From contig NZ_JHXE01000016.1 of assembly GCF_000621865.1 (NCBI RefSeq), positions 41,696-105,695 of the forward strand: a DNA stretch of 64,000 bases, written 5' to 3'. The notes under the pieces were generated by a model. It saw only the letters and a program-made list of their open reading frames with translations. It was not told where the DNA came from and did not search any database. Shown piece by piece: positions 46,762-56,105 of the stretch. How positions within the stretch are numbered: position 1 is the first letter of the stretch; every line of letters begins with the position of its first letter. The DNA is from Pseudobutyrivibrio sp. MD2005. Its GTDB lineage: Bacteria; Bacillota; Clostridia; Lachnospirales; Lachnospiraceae. The translations under genes and the position numbers were made by a program.

Positions 46762-47109
46762 TTATCCGAAAGGATAGTAGTGATGGAATAAAAAACTACA
46801 AGGGACTTAATCGACACAAGTATAAGAATACTTCTAACGGTAAAAAATGCATGGGACATTATATGTCAATTAGAAAATTTTGAATTCACAAAAAAATATC
46901 ATTTCGAGCGAAAATGAGATTTGGGAAGATGATACAGAGAGTAAAAGAATTGTAAAAGCTAATTCTTTCCGTTTTATAAATCTGGTAAGAAGTATCTAAA
47001 AGCGATTGTGTCGAATACTTAATGGTAAATAACTGATAACACTGATTATATAGGTGCGAAAATGTGCATATTTGGCTAGATTAAATATTATCTTCATAAG
47101 GAGAAATGT
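46762..47109 (+). other. 348-base gene-free region with probable gene remnant
   Basis: No intact gene. One frame (about 46886-46998) reads SSENEIWEDDTESKRIVKA then NSFRFINLVRSI and stop, with a coding look. Another frame upstream (46795-46916) reads TTRDLIDTSIRILL. Together they suggest a decayed gene with frameshifts. An AAGGAG ribosome binding site for the next gene lies at its end. Confidence 0.35.
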
Positions 47110-49446
47110 ATGGCAGATTTCAAACTTCATACCCCCGTTGTATTTATTATTTTCAATAGACCAGATTGTGTCAAAGATAGTTTTGAGAGTATTAGAGCAG
47201 CCAAACCTAAAAAATTATATATAGTAGCAGATGGACCTAGATTTGACCATCCAGATGACAAAAAATTATGTAAAGAGTGTAGAGATATAGTTAGTAATAT
47301 TGATTGGGATTGTCAGGTAAAAAGGATTTATTCTGATGTAAATATGGGGTGTGGAAGACGTCCTGCAACTGGTATTACAGAAGTATTAAAAAAAGAGGAA
47401 TATGCAATAATAATTGAGGATGATTGTGTGCCATCTCCTGATTTTTATAGATTCTGTCAGGAAATGCTGTTTAAATATAAAAACGATGATAGAATCTTTT
47501 CAATATCAGGGATGAATTTTGGATTAAGTGACAAATCTGCAGATTATTTTTTTACATATATTAATTGTACTTGGGGATGGGCAACATGGAAACGTGTATG
47601 GGATAAATATGATTATGAAATGTCAAAGTACCCAGAAATAGTTAAAACCGATTATTTATATAGTTTATTTAATGATAGACTAGTAGCGAACTTTTGGTAT
47701 AAATGGTTTGATGAATGTTACTCTCAAAGTATGACGTCTTCGTGGGATCATCAGTTTTTGTTTGCATCATTTTTGGAAAAGGGGTTGCATTTATATCCAA
47801 ACAAAAATTTGGTGCAGTATATGGGGTTCAACGAGGATGCAACACATTGTAATGCAGTTGATTCGAATAGTAGGCTAGCTACAACAACTAATAAAATAGA
47901 AAAATTGAATTTTCCTCTCGTACATCCTATAGCTGTGCAAAGAAATGAATCATTAGAGAAAATAAGAGTAGAGGATATTTTTTTTGCTAGTAATAATGTC
48001 AACCAATTTCAAACATTTATTAATAATAATATAAATGCCATTAAAGCATCAAAGAGAATAATTCTATATGGAGCCGGTAATTGGGGAAGACAGTTTTCAC
48101 TGGAACTACTGGAACGTGGAGTAAGTAAATTTGAGTTTTTTGTATCAAAAAGACAAATTCGAGAAACTGTTTTAGGGAAAACTATATTTGAATTAAATCA
48201 TTATGAAGTAAAAAAAGGAGATATGTTTATCCTGTCTGTAGCAGAAGCACATCGTGAGGGGATGAAAAAAAATTTAAAGGAAAAAGGGATTGATGATTAT
48301 GTTGTGCTTAAGAGTGATTCAGAGATAATAAAGAATCGTTATGAGTCTCAGCCGTTAGATACAAAAAAAATATTATTAATAACAACTGTTGCTTATTCAG
48401 GGCATGCAAAAAATATAATAAAAAAGATACTTGAAATTCGGCTCGATATTAGTGTCGGATGGTTTGAAAGCAATTTGACAGATGAAAGTATGGCACATGT
48501 TGAAAAAATATCTCAAGACAATAGAGAAAAATATTATGAATATTTTTATGGGGCAAAATATATTATAACCGATACAGGGTGTAAGATATTAAGAGAAGGA
48601 CAAATTAAAATACAAATTAAGCACTGGTCGAGTGTTACTTTAAAGATGTTTGGATATGACGAATTAAAATATCGTGGAGAACAAGATATTGATAAGTACG
48701 GGGTGCATGGCTGGGATAATATTGATTACTTGTTAGTAGGTAGCGAATTTGATGAAAAAACATGTCGAAGTGGGTTTAAGTATACTGGTCCAGCAATTCA
48801 TGTTGGCTCGCCTAGATCAGATATATTATTTGATAATGAATATGATTACTCTGAAGTGATAAAAAATTATTCATTGGAGAATAATAAAAAATATGTTTTA
48901 TATGCTCCAACATTTAGAATAAAAGAGCCAGGTTCGATTGATGGAATATTTGAAAATGAATTGGATTTTTCAGTACTTAAAGCTGCTCTAGATAAAAAGT
49001 TCGGTGGAGATTGGAATATATTGCTACGTTTGCATCCATTTGTAGCTAAACAAAGCAAACTGATTCCTAAACCAGATTATGTTATTGATGTAAGTGATTA
49101 TTATGATGCAGAAGAGCTTGTAGGCATATCAGATGCATTGATTACAGATTATTCAAGTATTATGTTTGAACCAGCATATGTGAAAAAACCAGTGTTTCTA
49201 TTTGCACCAGATAAAGAGAAGTATTTGACGGAAGAGCGTGGTTTTTATATCAACTACAATGAGTTACCATTCCCTGTCGCAGAAACAAATGACACACTTT
49301 CAGAAAATATAGGGAAATTTGATTCACAGAAATACACGGCAGATTTGAATGATTTTTTGAATAAATATGGTGTTCATGAAGATGGTAAAGCATCTGAACG
49401 TGCAGCAAGATTTATTATTTCTTTAATTGATAGGAAGGGAAACTAA
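47110..49446 (+). CDS. three-part protein: glycosyltransferase, Rossmann module, TagF-like transferase
   Basis: 778 residues. Residues 1-300 are a GT-A-type transferase (VVFIIFNRPDCVKDSF, IIIEDDCVPSPDFYRF, CTWGWATWKRVWDKYD). Residues about 313-405 are the shared module (RIILYGAGNWGRQF). Residues about 415-775 are a CDP-glycerol glycerophosphotransferase domain: IKHWSSVTLKMFG, VLYAPTFRI, LLRLHPF, and ITDYSSIMFEPAYVKKPVFLFAPD. It could add a sugar and a polyol phosphate to the same acceptor. The next gene starts at the base after its stop. Confidence 0.85.
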   Translation: MADFKLHTPVVFIIFNRPDCVKDSFESIRAAKPKKLYIVADGPRFDHPDDKKLCKECRDIVSNIDWDCQVKRIYSDVNMGCGRRPATGITEVLKKEEYAIIIEDDCVPSPDFYRFCQEMLFKYKNDDRIFSISGMNFGLSDKSADYFFTYINCTWGWATWKRVWDKYDYEMSKYPEIVKTDYLYSLFNDRLVANFWYKWFDECYSQSMTSSWDHQFLFASFLEKGLHLYPNKNLVQYMGFNEDATHCNAVDSNSRLATTTNKIEKLNFPLVHPIAVQRNESLEKIRVEDIFFASNNVNQFQTFINNNINAIKASKRIILYGAGNWGRQFSLELLERGVSKFEFFVSKRQIRETVLGKTIFELNHYEVKKGDMFILSVAEAHREGMKKNLKEKGIDDYVVLKSDSEIIKNRYESQPLDTKKILLITTVAYSGHAKNIIKKILEIRLDISVGWFESNLTDESMAHVEKISQDNREKYYEYFYGAKYIITDTGCKILREGQIKIQIKHWSSVTLKMFGYDELKYRGEQDIDKYGVHGWDNIDYLLVGSEFDEKTCRSGFKYTGPAIHVGSPRSDILFDNEYDYSEVIKNYSLENNKKYVLYAPTFRIKEPGSIDGIFENELDFSVLKAALDKKFGGDWNILLRLHPFVAKQSKLIPKPDYVIDVSDYYDAEELVGISDALITDYSSIMFEPAYVKKPVFLFAPDKEKYLTEERGFYINYNELPFPVAETNDTLSENIGKFDSQKYTADLNDFLNKYGVHEDGKASERAARFIISLIDRKGN

Positions 49447-50631
49447 ATGACGAATCCTCAAGTATCTATTATAGTACCTGTATATAATGCAAAAAAATAT
49501 ATTGATAGGTGTATTGGCTGTGTTTTGTCGCAGAGTTTTTCAGATTGGGAGCTAATAATAGTAGATGATGGATCGACGGATGAATCTAATGAAATAATAA
49601 ATAATTATTCTAATAAGGATGAGAGAATAAATTTAATTCAACAATCGAATCAAGGTGCAATGGCTGCTAGGAAGAAGGGCGTTGAACATGCAAATGGGCA
49701 TTTTATTGCTTTTATCGATTCTGATGATGAAATTTCTCCTAATTATTTATCTTCATTAGTTGAAATGATTGGTGATACTGATTGTGTTGCGTCAAATGCA
49801 ACATGGATTAAGAGAAATGGAGATAAGTTAAACTTAAAAGGAGATATTACGGCTGGCATATATTCTGGTGAGAAGCAGATGCAATACGTTATTTCAAATA
49901 TGCTAGTATTCAATAATCAAACGTATCACTATGGCATACTTCCTTATCTCTGGAGCAAATTATTTAGGGCTGATTTAGCAAAAGAAATATTTGAAGAGGT
50001 TAGTTTAAATATCGAATTTGGAGATGATCAAGACTTTGTATGGAGATATATTCTCAGAAGTGAATCTATCTCAGTTACGGATGCTTCTTATTATATTTAT
50101 TATCAAAATGAGGAATCGATTACAAATAAGAAAAATGAATTTTATATTAGAGACTTAGGTCAACTGTATGGCTCTCTTTATGCTTTGTTTAGCAATCACA
50201 AATATGCTTCCGTATTATTAATGCAATTAGAAATGTATATTATGTCACGTATGTCTTGGGTTCCATTGATGATGCCTTGGAGCAATCCGGATATTTTAGA
50301 AGAATGGGGAATATCATTATTTTCAGAAATACCTGGAAACAAGGTTGTAATATATGGTGCTGGGAAGATAGGAAAAAGCTTATATAAACAATTCAAATTC
50401 AATCCATATTATCGTGTTGTTGCATGGCTAGATAGGGATTTTAAGAAATATGAGCAAAATGAAGTTGTTCAGAATCCGGAGAACATAGTAGATATGGAAT
50501 TTGATTGTGTCATAGTTGGAGTTGGAGAGGGCTATAAGAACGAGGTAATTGATTGGTTGTATAGTATAGGTATTCCCCATAATAAAGTAGTATGGAAAAA
50601 ATGGACAAAAAAAATGATACTACCATATTAA
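49447..50631 (+). CDS. family 2 glycosyltransferase with C-terminal Rossmann module
   Basis: 394 residues. Residues 1-220 are GT2: VSIIVPVYNAKKYIDRCI, IIVDDGSTDESNE and FIDSDDEISPNY. Residues about 297-390 are the shared module: VVIYGAGKIGKSLY, AWLDRDFKKY, and VIVGVGEGYKNEVIDWL. Starts directly after the preceding stop codon with no gap, in an apparent operon. Confidence 0.87.
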   Translation: MTNPQVSIIVPVYNAKKYIDRCIGCVLSQSFSDWELIIVDDGSTDESNEIINNYSNKDERINLIQQSNQGAMAARKKGVEHANGHFIAFIDSDDEISPNYLSSLVEMIGDTDCVASNATWIKRNGDKLNLKGDITAGIYSGEKQMQYVISNMLVFNNQTYHYGILPYLWSKLFRADLAKEIFEEVSLNIEFGDDQDFVWRYILRSESISVTDASYYIYYQNEESITNKKNEFYIRDLGQLYGSLYALFSNHKYASVLLMQLEMYIMSRMSWVPLMMPWSNPDILEEWGISLFSEIPGNKVVIYGAGKIGKSLYKQFKFNPYYRVVAWLDRDFKKYEQNEVVQNPENIVDMEFDCVIVGVGEGYKNEVIDWLYSIGIPHNKVVWKKWTKKMILPY

Positions 50632-50658
50632 TAAATTTGTTCTTAATGGATATACAAT

Positions 50659-52218
50659 ATGAATACAAAAATATTAGCTACATACTTACCACAATTTCAT
50701 AAAGTACCAGAGAATGATGCCTGGTGGGGCAATGATTTTACAGATTGGATAGCTGTAAAAAATGCAGAACAGCTTGTTGTAGAGCAGTATCAACCCAGAG
50801 TACCGCTTGATGAAAATTACTATGACCTTTTAGATAAGAGAGTATTTGAATGGCAATCAAATCTTTTGCATAAGTACCAAATTGATGGTTTGGTTTTTTA
50901 TCATTATTATTTTGCAAATCACAAAAAGATATTAGAAAAGCCAGCAGAGAATCTTTTGAGATGGAAGGAGATTAATATACCTTTTTGTTTTTCATGGGCA
51001 AATGAGTCGTGGGTTAGATCATGGAGTAATCTAAATATCCCGAGTAATAGATGGAATCCTAAACATGATTACGCACATGAAGAAAATGGTAAAGAAATTC
51101 TATTGCTACAGGAATATGGAAATAAAAAAGACTGGAAAAAACATTTTGATTATTTATTGCCATTTTTTAAGGATGATCGATATATAAAAGTTGACAATAA
51201 GCCTGTATTTTTAATTTGGAGACCAGAAATAATTAATGTGTTAGAACAAATAGTTGATTATTGGCAAAAACTTGCAGTAGATAGCGGTTTTGAAGGCATG
51301 TATTTTATTGCTACCAATGCAACTAAAGCTTGTTGTGACGCAAGTTATTTTAATGCTCCAAATTATCTAATGAGATATATAAAGCCTATTCAAAAAGATG
51401 ATGGCATTAGAAATTATCTATATGATAATTTTTTTAACCTCAACATAGATTTATCAAAGCAGTGTGAAGGTAAAAATTATCTAGGAGTTTTTCCTGATTA
51501 TGATGATTCTCCTCGTAGGGGACCAGAGGGAATGTTTGTCTCTGGATGCAATCCTGAAAAATTTAAGGAATTTTTTAAATCATCATTGAAATATTCATTA
51601 GAGGTTCAGAATGAGTTCCTATTTGTAAATGCATGGAATGAATGGGGCGAAAGTATGTATCTTGAACCTGATGAGCGATATGGATATAAATATTTGCAGG
51701 CAATTCTAGATACGAGAAAAGAAGTAGAAAAAGAAGATATTATATCTGTGGCTGAAGAAAAAGTATTAGAGACTACTGTAAATTGTTGTGAAGAACCATC
51801 ACAGTTGGAGAGATATAAGTATTTTTGGTATACTTATGATAGATGGTTAAATTATCTAGAACAGGGCTTATCTATAAATAATTTTATTGATTATTATGGC
51901 TATAAGCGAATTGCAATTTATGGAATAGGTATGTTTGCCCGCCATATAATAAGGGAGTTGCCTAATAATACTGTTATATATGGAATAGATAAGAAAGCTA
52001 AAAATAACTTTGATTCAATTAAATCAATAGGATTTCCAATAATGAGCCCAGATGATGATTTGCCTGATGTTGATGCAGTTTTAGTAACAGTTGGATATGA
52101 TTTTGAATCTATATATAATGGGTTGAAAGAAAATTTAGACCTCGAGGTTAATATTCATTCAATAGAGGAAGTGTTTGATACATTAGATATTATTTTGTTA
52201 AAAGGTAGATGTGAATGA
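50659..52218 (+). CDS. WbsX-type glycosyltransferase with C-terminal Rossmann module
   Basis: 519 residues. Residues 1-355 are WbsX-like: LATYLPQFHKVPENDAWWG, FYHYYFANHKK, FSWANESWVRSW, and NAWNEWGESMYLEPDERYG. After a linker, residues about 415-515 are the shared module (RIAIYGIGMFARHII, GIDKKAKNN, VLVTVGYDFESIYNGL). The sister gene at 39752 lacks the module. The stop overlaps the next start by four bases. Confidence 0.85.
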   Translation: MNTKILATYLPQFHKVPENDAWWGNDFTDWIAVKNAEQLVVEQYQPRVPLDENYYDLLDKRVFEWQSNLLHKYQIDGLVFYHYYFANHKKILEKPAENLLRWKEINIPFCFSWANESWVRSWSNLNIPSNRWNPKHDYAHEENGKEILLLQEYGNKKDWKKHFDYLLPFFKDDRYIKVDNKPVFLIWRPEIINVLEQIVDYWQKLAVDSGFEGMYFIATNATKACCDASYFNAPNYLMRYIKPIQKDDGIRNYLYDNFFNLNIDLSKQCEGKNYLGVFPDYDDSPRRGPEGMFVSGCNPEKFKEFFKSSLKYSLEVQNEFLFVNAWNEWGESMYLEPDERYGYKYLQAILDTRKEVEKEDIISVAEEKVLETTVNCCEEPSQLERYKYFWYTYDRWLNYLEQGLSINNFIDYYGYKRIAIYGIGMFARHIIRELPNNTVIYGIDKKAKNNFDSIKSIGFPIMSPDDDLPDVDAVLVTVGYDFESIYNGLKENLDLEVNIHSIEEVFDTLDIILLKGRCE

Positions 52219-53594
52219 AGCTTTTGATTTTTGGAACAGGGCTTTTTTATGAGAACAGAAAAGTTCAGTTAAAAGAAATATATAGCGATTTGGAAATCAT
52301 TGGTTTTGTAGATAATAATACATATTCATCTGTAAAAGATGGATTAGATGTTTATCATCCTAATAATATAAGCGAGCTTGAATTTGATTTTATTATATTA
52401 ATGAGTAAATCAGCCGATGATATGAAAAAGCAGTTGATTTCAATTGGTATTGAAAAGAAAAAAATCAAAACATGGGACGATGTACTAGATGATAGAAATG
52501 GTGTAGAAGTACGTTTATATGGTGCAAATAGCTTCGGCGCGGGTCACAGGAATATGTTGGTTATTTCGCCATTCCTGGGCTATTCTGGAGTGCCTATAGT
52601 TTCTGTTTATATTGCTGAAGTAATGGAAGAACAAGGTATTAACGTAACTATTGTGTCTACAGGTGGCGATTATCATTTTATACAAGAAATGGTAAAACAA
52701 GGGCACAATGTTGTTATCTATCCTAAACTAAATCGAGGATTTGATACAGAAATTTATTGGCTTTCCCAATTCGATTATATTTTTGTAAATTCTTTTGTCA
52801 TGCTTGAGGCAATTGAGTATATATCAAAATATCGTCATGTTTTTTGGTGGCTCCACGAAGCATCCTATTACGTGAAACGTACTTTATCTGAAAATCCATA
52901 TAGTGCCAGCAAAATAAATTTGAAAAATACATCTATATTTGCGGTTAGTAATATCGCTAAGGAAAATCTTAATGGTGTAATTGAAACTGAAAGAATCGGG
53001 TTGCTGCCATATGGCATACCTGATAAGGACATTGAGGAATCAAGGTTCGATGAAAAACGAAAAATCGTATTTGCGATAATAGGAACTATTGAGGAACGCA
53101 AAGCACAAGACATATTTATAAATGCTGCGCTAACAATTGATAGTGGTGCTGCAGAATTTTGGATTATTGGTGCAACAACAGATAATGTGCTTGAAAGCGA
53201 AATATCGCAAATGGCGAACGTATATGAGAATATTAAAATTCTTGGGGAATTATCTAGAAAGAAGATGGAAGAGGCATATGAGCATATTGATGTTTTAGTG
53301 TGTCCATCCAGAGAGGATCCATTTCCTGTTACTGTTACAGAAGCATTAATGTATGGTAAGCCAGTAATTGTTTCTGAAAAAGTAGGGCAAGCAGATTATC
53401 TGCAGGATGGAATTAATGGATTCATTTGCCAAAGTGGAAGCGTCGAATCTTTATCGGAAAAAATGAAGCAAGTGATTTCTAATAAAGGTCTATTAAAATA
53501 CATAGGGCAAAGTGCAAGGAAACTTTATGAAGAACAGTTTACCTTAAAGCACTTTGCTCATAATTTACAAGACATTATTTTGCAGAAGAAATAA
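52215..53594 (+). CDS. family 4 glycosyltransferase with N-terminal Rossmann module
   Basis: 459 residues. Residues 1-95 are the shared module (LLIFGTGLFYENRKV, IGFVDNNTYSS). Residues about 110-455 are GT4: the N-terminal SPFLGYSGVPIVSVYIAEVM with glycine-rich loop, FWWLHEASYYVKR, and the C-terminal CPSREDPFPVTVTEALMYGKPVIVS with E-x7-E. Its 3' end overlaps by 20 bases the end of a broken gene on the other strand. Confidence 0.87.
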   Translation: MKLLIFGTGLFYENRKVQLKEIYSDLEIIGFVDNNTYSSVKDGLDVYHPNNISELEFDFIILMSKSADDMKKQLISIGIEKKKIKTWDDVLDDRNGVEVRLYGANSFGAGHRNMLVISPFLGYSGVPIVSVYIAEVMEEQGINVTIVSTGGDYHFIQEMVKQGHNVVIYPKLNRGFDTEIYWLSQFDYIFVNSFVMLEAIEYISKYRHVFWWLHEASYYVKRTLSENPYSASKINLKNTSIFAVSNIAKENLNGVIETERIGLLPYGIPDKDIEESRFDEKRKIVFAIIGTIEERKAQDIFINAALTIDSGAAEFWIIGATTDNVLESEISQMANVYENIKILGELSRKKMEEAYEHIDVLVCPSREDPFPVTVTEALMYGKPVIVSEKVGQADYLQDGINGFICQSGSVESLSEKMKQVISNKGLLKYIGQSARKLYEEQFTLKHFAHNLQDIILQKK

Positions 53595-54462
53595 TATTAA
53601 TCGAGCCAGTTGTTAAAAAATCAAAAATGTTAAAATATGGATATTTGCCACTGGCAGTTCCTAAAAATAGTTCCCAAAATGGTAGTTTACCAAGTTTATT
53701 ATCTTCTACAAGATTGATATAACAATGATTAGGATCGTTAGAAGGGAATGAAGTGAAACACTTCTTGTTTACAGGGGGTGTTTTGAAAATTCACTTGCAA
53801 TAACTGGATCAGACTCATACATTACGTATATTAAATTATTCCAGTTGATGCGTAATTTTCTTCGTCCCCAACATGCTTTAGCATCAGCAAAATCTGTATA
53901 GTGATTAAAATGAAGCATAACGTCATCACAGCAAGCAACTGGGTAATTTGTCTTCAAAGTAGGCTCGTATTGTACAGGATCTAGAGTTATGTCTTGACTC
54001 ATATAGTGTTTAAGATTGTTAATTATTTTTATGTAATCTAGTGGATCTTCGAACATATTTATAAATGGAGAAGCAAATTTCAATCCAAGTGCATTATAAG
54101 CGATGCCACCCCAACAATTAGAGCAAATGATGGATGGGGTACTAGCCTTTAGCTGTAAAAATTTTTGGGTGTAATATCCTATTAGTTTTAAAACTTTAAC
54201 AGGAATGATTATTTATTTCCGAAAAAACCATTGACAAGGCATCTTCAATGATTGAAGAGACATAATTATAAGACATGATAATTATTACATCATAATCGTA
54301 ATGATTTAGATTGCTTGATAAAATACAAGGATAATCGCTAAAACGTTTATACGATAAATTACGTGAAGTAATCGCACAAATTTTAAATTGACCTAATGTT
54401 TCATAGTGTTTTACCAAGTTAATATTATTAAAAGCACTTTTCCAGAGCCCCAAAGCAAACAT
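53575..54462 (-). pseudogene. DUF1919-type gene with N-terminal Rossmann module, broken by two frameshifts
   Basis: On the reverse strand, three consecutive frames read as one protein. The first, from 54462 to about 54205, has FALGLWKSAFNN, SYKRFSDYP and YDYDVIIIMSYNYVSS, matching the shared module. The second, from 54209 to 53769, has PSIICSNCWGGIAYNALGL, KFASPFINMF and KHYMSQD, matching DUF1919. The third, from about 53781 to 53575, has CYINLVEDNK and LPFWELFLG, and ends with stop TAA. Frameshift points lie near 54205-54215 and at a C5 run near 53777. It is a second, differently broken DUF1919 gene, convergent with the GT4 gene. Confidence 0.8.
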
Positions 54463-54556
54463 CTAAGCAGTATTTATTCCTCCCAACTAAGAGTGAAAAT
54501 TCATATATTTATTTTACAATATTCATAATCTATTTCGATTAAAAGGAGCCAAGAAA

Positions 54557-55747
54557 ATGGAGAGAGCATACATAAGAAGTATAATAGCTGAGTTTTCAAA
54601 TAAGATTGACAGATATAAGGAAGAAAAAATTTTTGAAGGAAAAAAAATCGCATTATTTGAATTAAATATGTTTTCTAGTGCAGTAAGAACACTTATGGCA
54701 AATAAGGGGATCTGGATCTCATATTATGTTTTTAAAGATTCATATGTAGCAATGGAGCAAAGTAGATATGTAAAATCTTTTGCTGCAAGATATTTAAATA
54801 ATTTGGATTCTGCTATAAAGCCGATATTACTTGAAGAAGCTCGTCAAGTGGAGGAAATAGTGCTAATTACTGCTCATAAAATAAATATTGAAGATGTTAA
54901 TTGCCTTCAAAAATATGGATTTAATGAGGGAAGAAATTGGTTAAACTTATATGATGAAAATGATGAGTTTAATGATTATGTAAAAAATAAAGAGCAAATT
55001 TGTCTTAACGATTTACATAGGTTAGAAAAGAATATGCTTAAAGAATTTGATATTTTTTGTAGTAAAAACAATCTCCGATACTGGGTTTGCGGGGGCACGT
55101 TGCTTGGTACAATAAGACATAAGGGGTTTATTCCTTGGGATGATGATATAGATGTTTTTATGCCATATGAAGATTACAAAGAATTCGTAAGATTATTCAA
55201 AAGTGAAAAATATGAAATTTGCTCTCTTGAAAAAAAAGAATATGAAGGAAAATATGTTGATTCATGGGGCAAGCTTCTCGGAAATCAAATTATAATGAAG
55301 GAGGACGCTGGACCATACTATAAGTATCACACAGAGTGGATTGATATTTTTTGTTTGGTAGGGATGCCAGAAGATGAAGTTGATAGGAAACGATTCTTTG
55401 GAAGAGCAACAGAATTGAAAAAATTACAAAATGAATATTTTTACTCTTCAAATGGGTCTATAAAGGCTTGTAATAAAGTATATGAAAAATATGTCGAAAT
55501 GTTTTCTGAGTATCCATTTGAAACAGCTAAATATGTTGGTGCACTAGGCAGTGAGTATAAAGAGAGAGACTGCACAACAAAGGAGGCTTATGCAGAAACT
55601 ATCCGTATGCCATTTGAGGATATCGAAGTAAATGTTCCAGTAGGCTACAAAGAATATCTGGATAATCTATATGGTCCTGACTGGATGGAATTGCCTCCTC
55701 CCGAAAAAAGGGCATCTCATCACAATTTAGAAGCATATTGGATGTGA
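54557..55747 (+). CDS. LicD-family phosphotransferase
   Basis: 396 residues. Residues about 155-390 are LicD: MLKEFDIFCSKNNLRYWVCGGTLLG, then IPWDDDIDVFMPYEDY, the nucleotidyltransferase-like D-D-D-I-D motif. WIDIFCL and LYGPDWMELPP are also typical. LicD enzymes attach phosphocholine or other phospho-substituents to glycans. Residues 25-140 form an extra domain that looks like a diverged copy of the shared Rossmann module (KIALFELNMFSSAV). RBS AAAAGGAG. Confidence 0.85.
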   Translation: MERAYIRSIIAEFSNKIDRYKEEKIFEGKKIALFELNMFSSAVRTLMANKGIWISYYVFKDSYVAMEQSRYVKSFAARYLNNLDSAIKPILLEEARQVEEIVLITAHKINIEDVNCLQKYGFNEGRNWLNLYDENDEFNDYVKNKEQICLNDLHRLEKNMLKEFDIFCSKNNLRYWVCGGTLLGTIRHKGFIPWDDDIDVFMPYEDYKEFVRLFKSEKYEICSLEKKEYEGKYVDSWGKLLGNQIIMKEDAGPYYKYHTEWIDIFCLVGMPEDEVDRKRFFGRATELKKLQNEYFYSSNGSIKACNKVYEKYVEMFSEYPFETAKYVGALGSEYKERDCTTKEAYAETIRMPFEDIEVNVPVGYKEYLDNLYGPDWMELPPPEKRASHHNLEAYWM

Positions 55748-56105
55748 CTAGATTATGGGTTAGTCTATGACAATAACATCGAAAGGGCATTAGCATAGAA
55801 TATCTGGAAGTTAACAATTTGCTATTAAAACAGTTGGAAGGTTTCTATGAAATTTTTACGATAAAGTAAATAGGGAGTACATGTTATTAGTGTGTATCGA
55901 TTGAGGGATTTATAACAGCCAAAGAAAGGTGTCTGTATGTTATCGAGGATGATAAAATAGTTTCTTTCTTGTGTTTGTATGATGTTTTTAACAACTATAT
56001 TAAAATTATCTATAGAGGTTATTGGGATTTATAAAAAATGCCGTGTTTATGCAGCTTGTGGCGTTTTGAAAACGACTAAGTAATTATATAATACGAAGGA
56101 GGATA
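55748..56105 (+). other. 358-base gene-free region with possible gene remnant
   Basis: No intact gene. The frame 55891-56034 reads 47 coding-like residues (GFITAKERCLYVIEDDKIVSF... ending RGYWDL) with no start signal and a stop just before it, so it may be a fragment of a lost gene. AGGAGG at its end belongs to the next gene. Confidence 0.35.
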
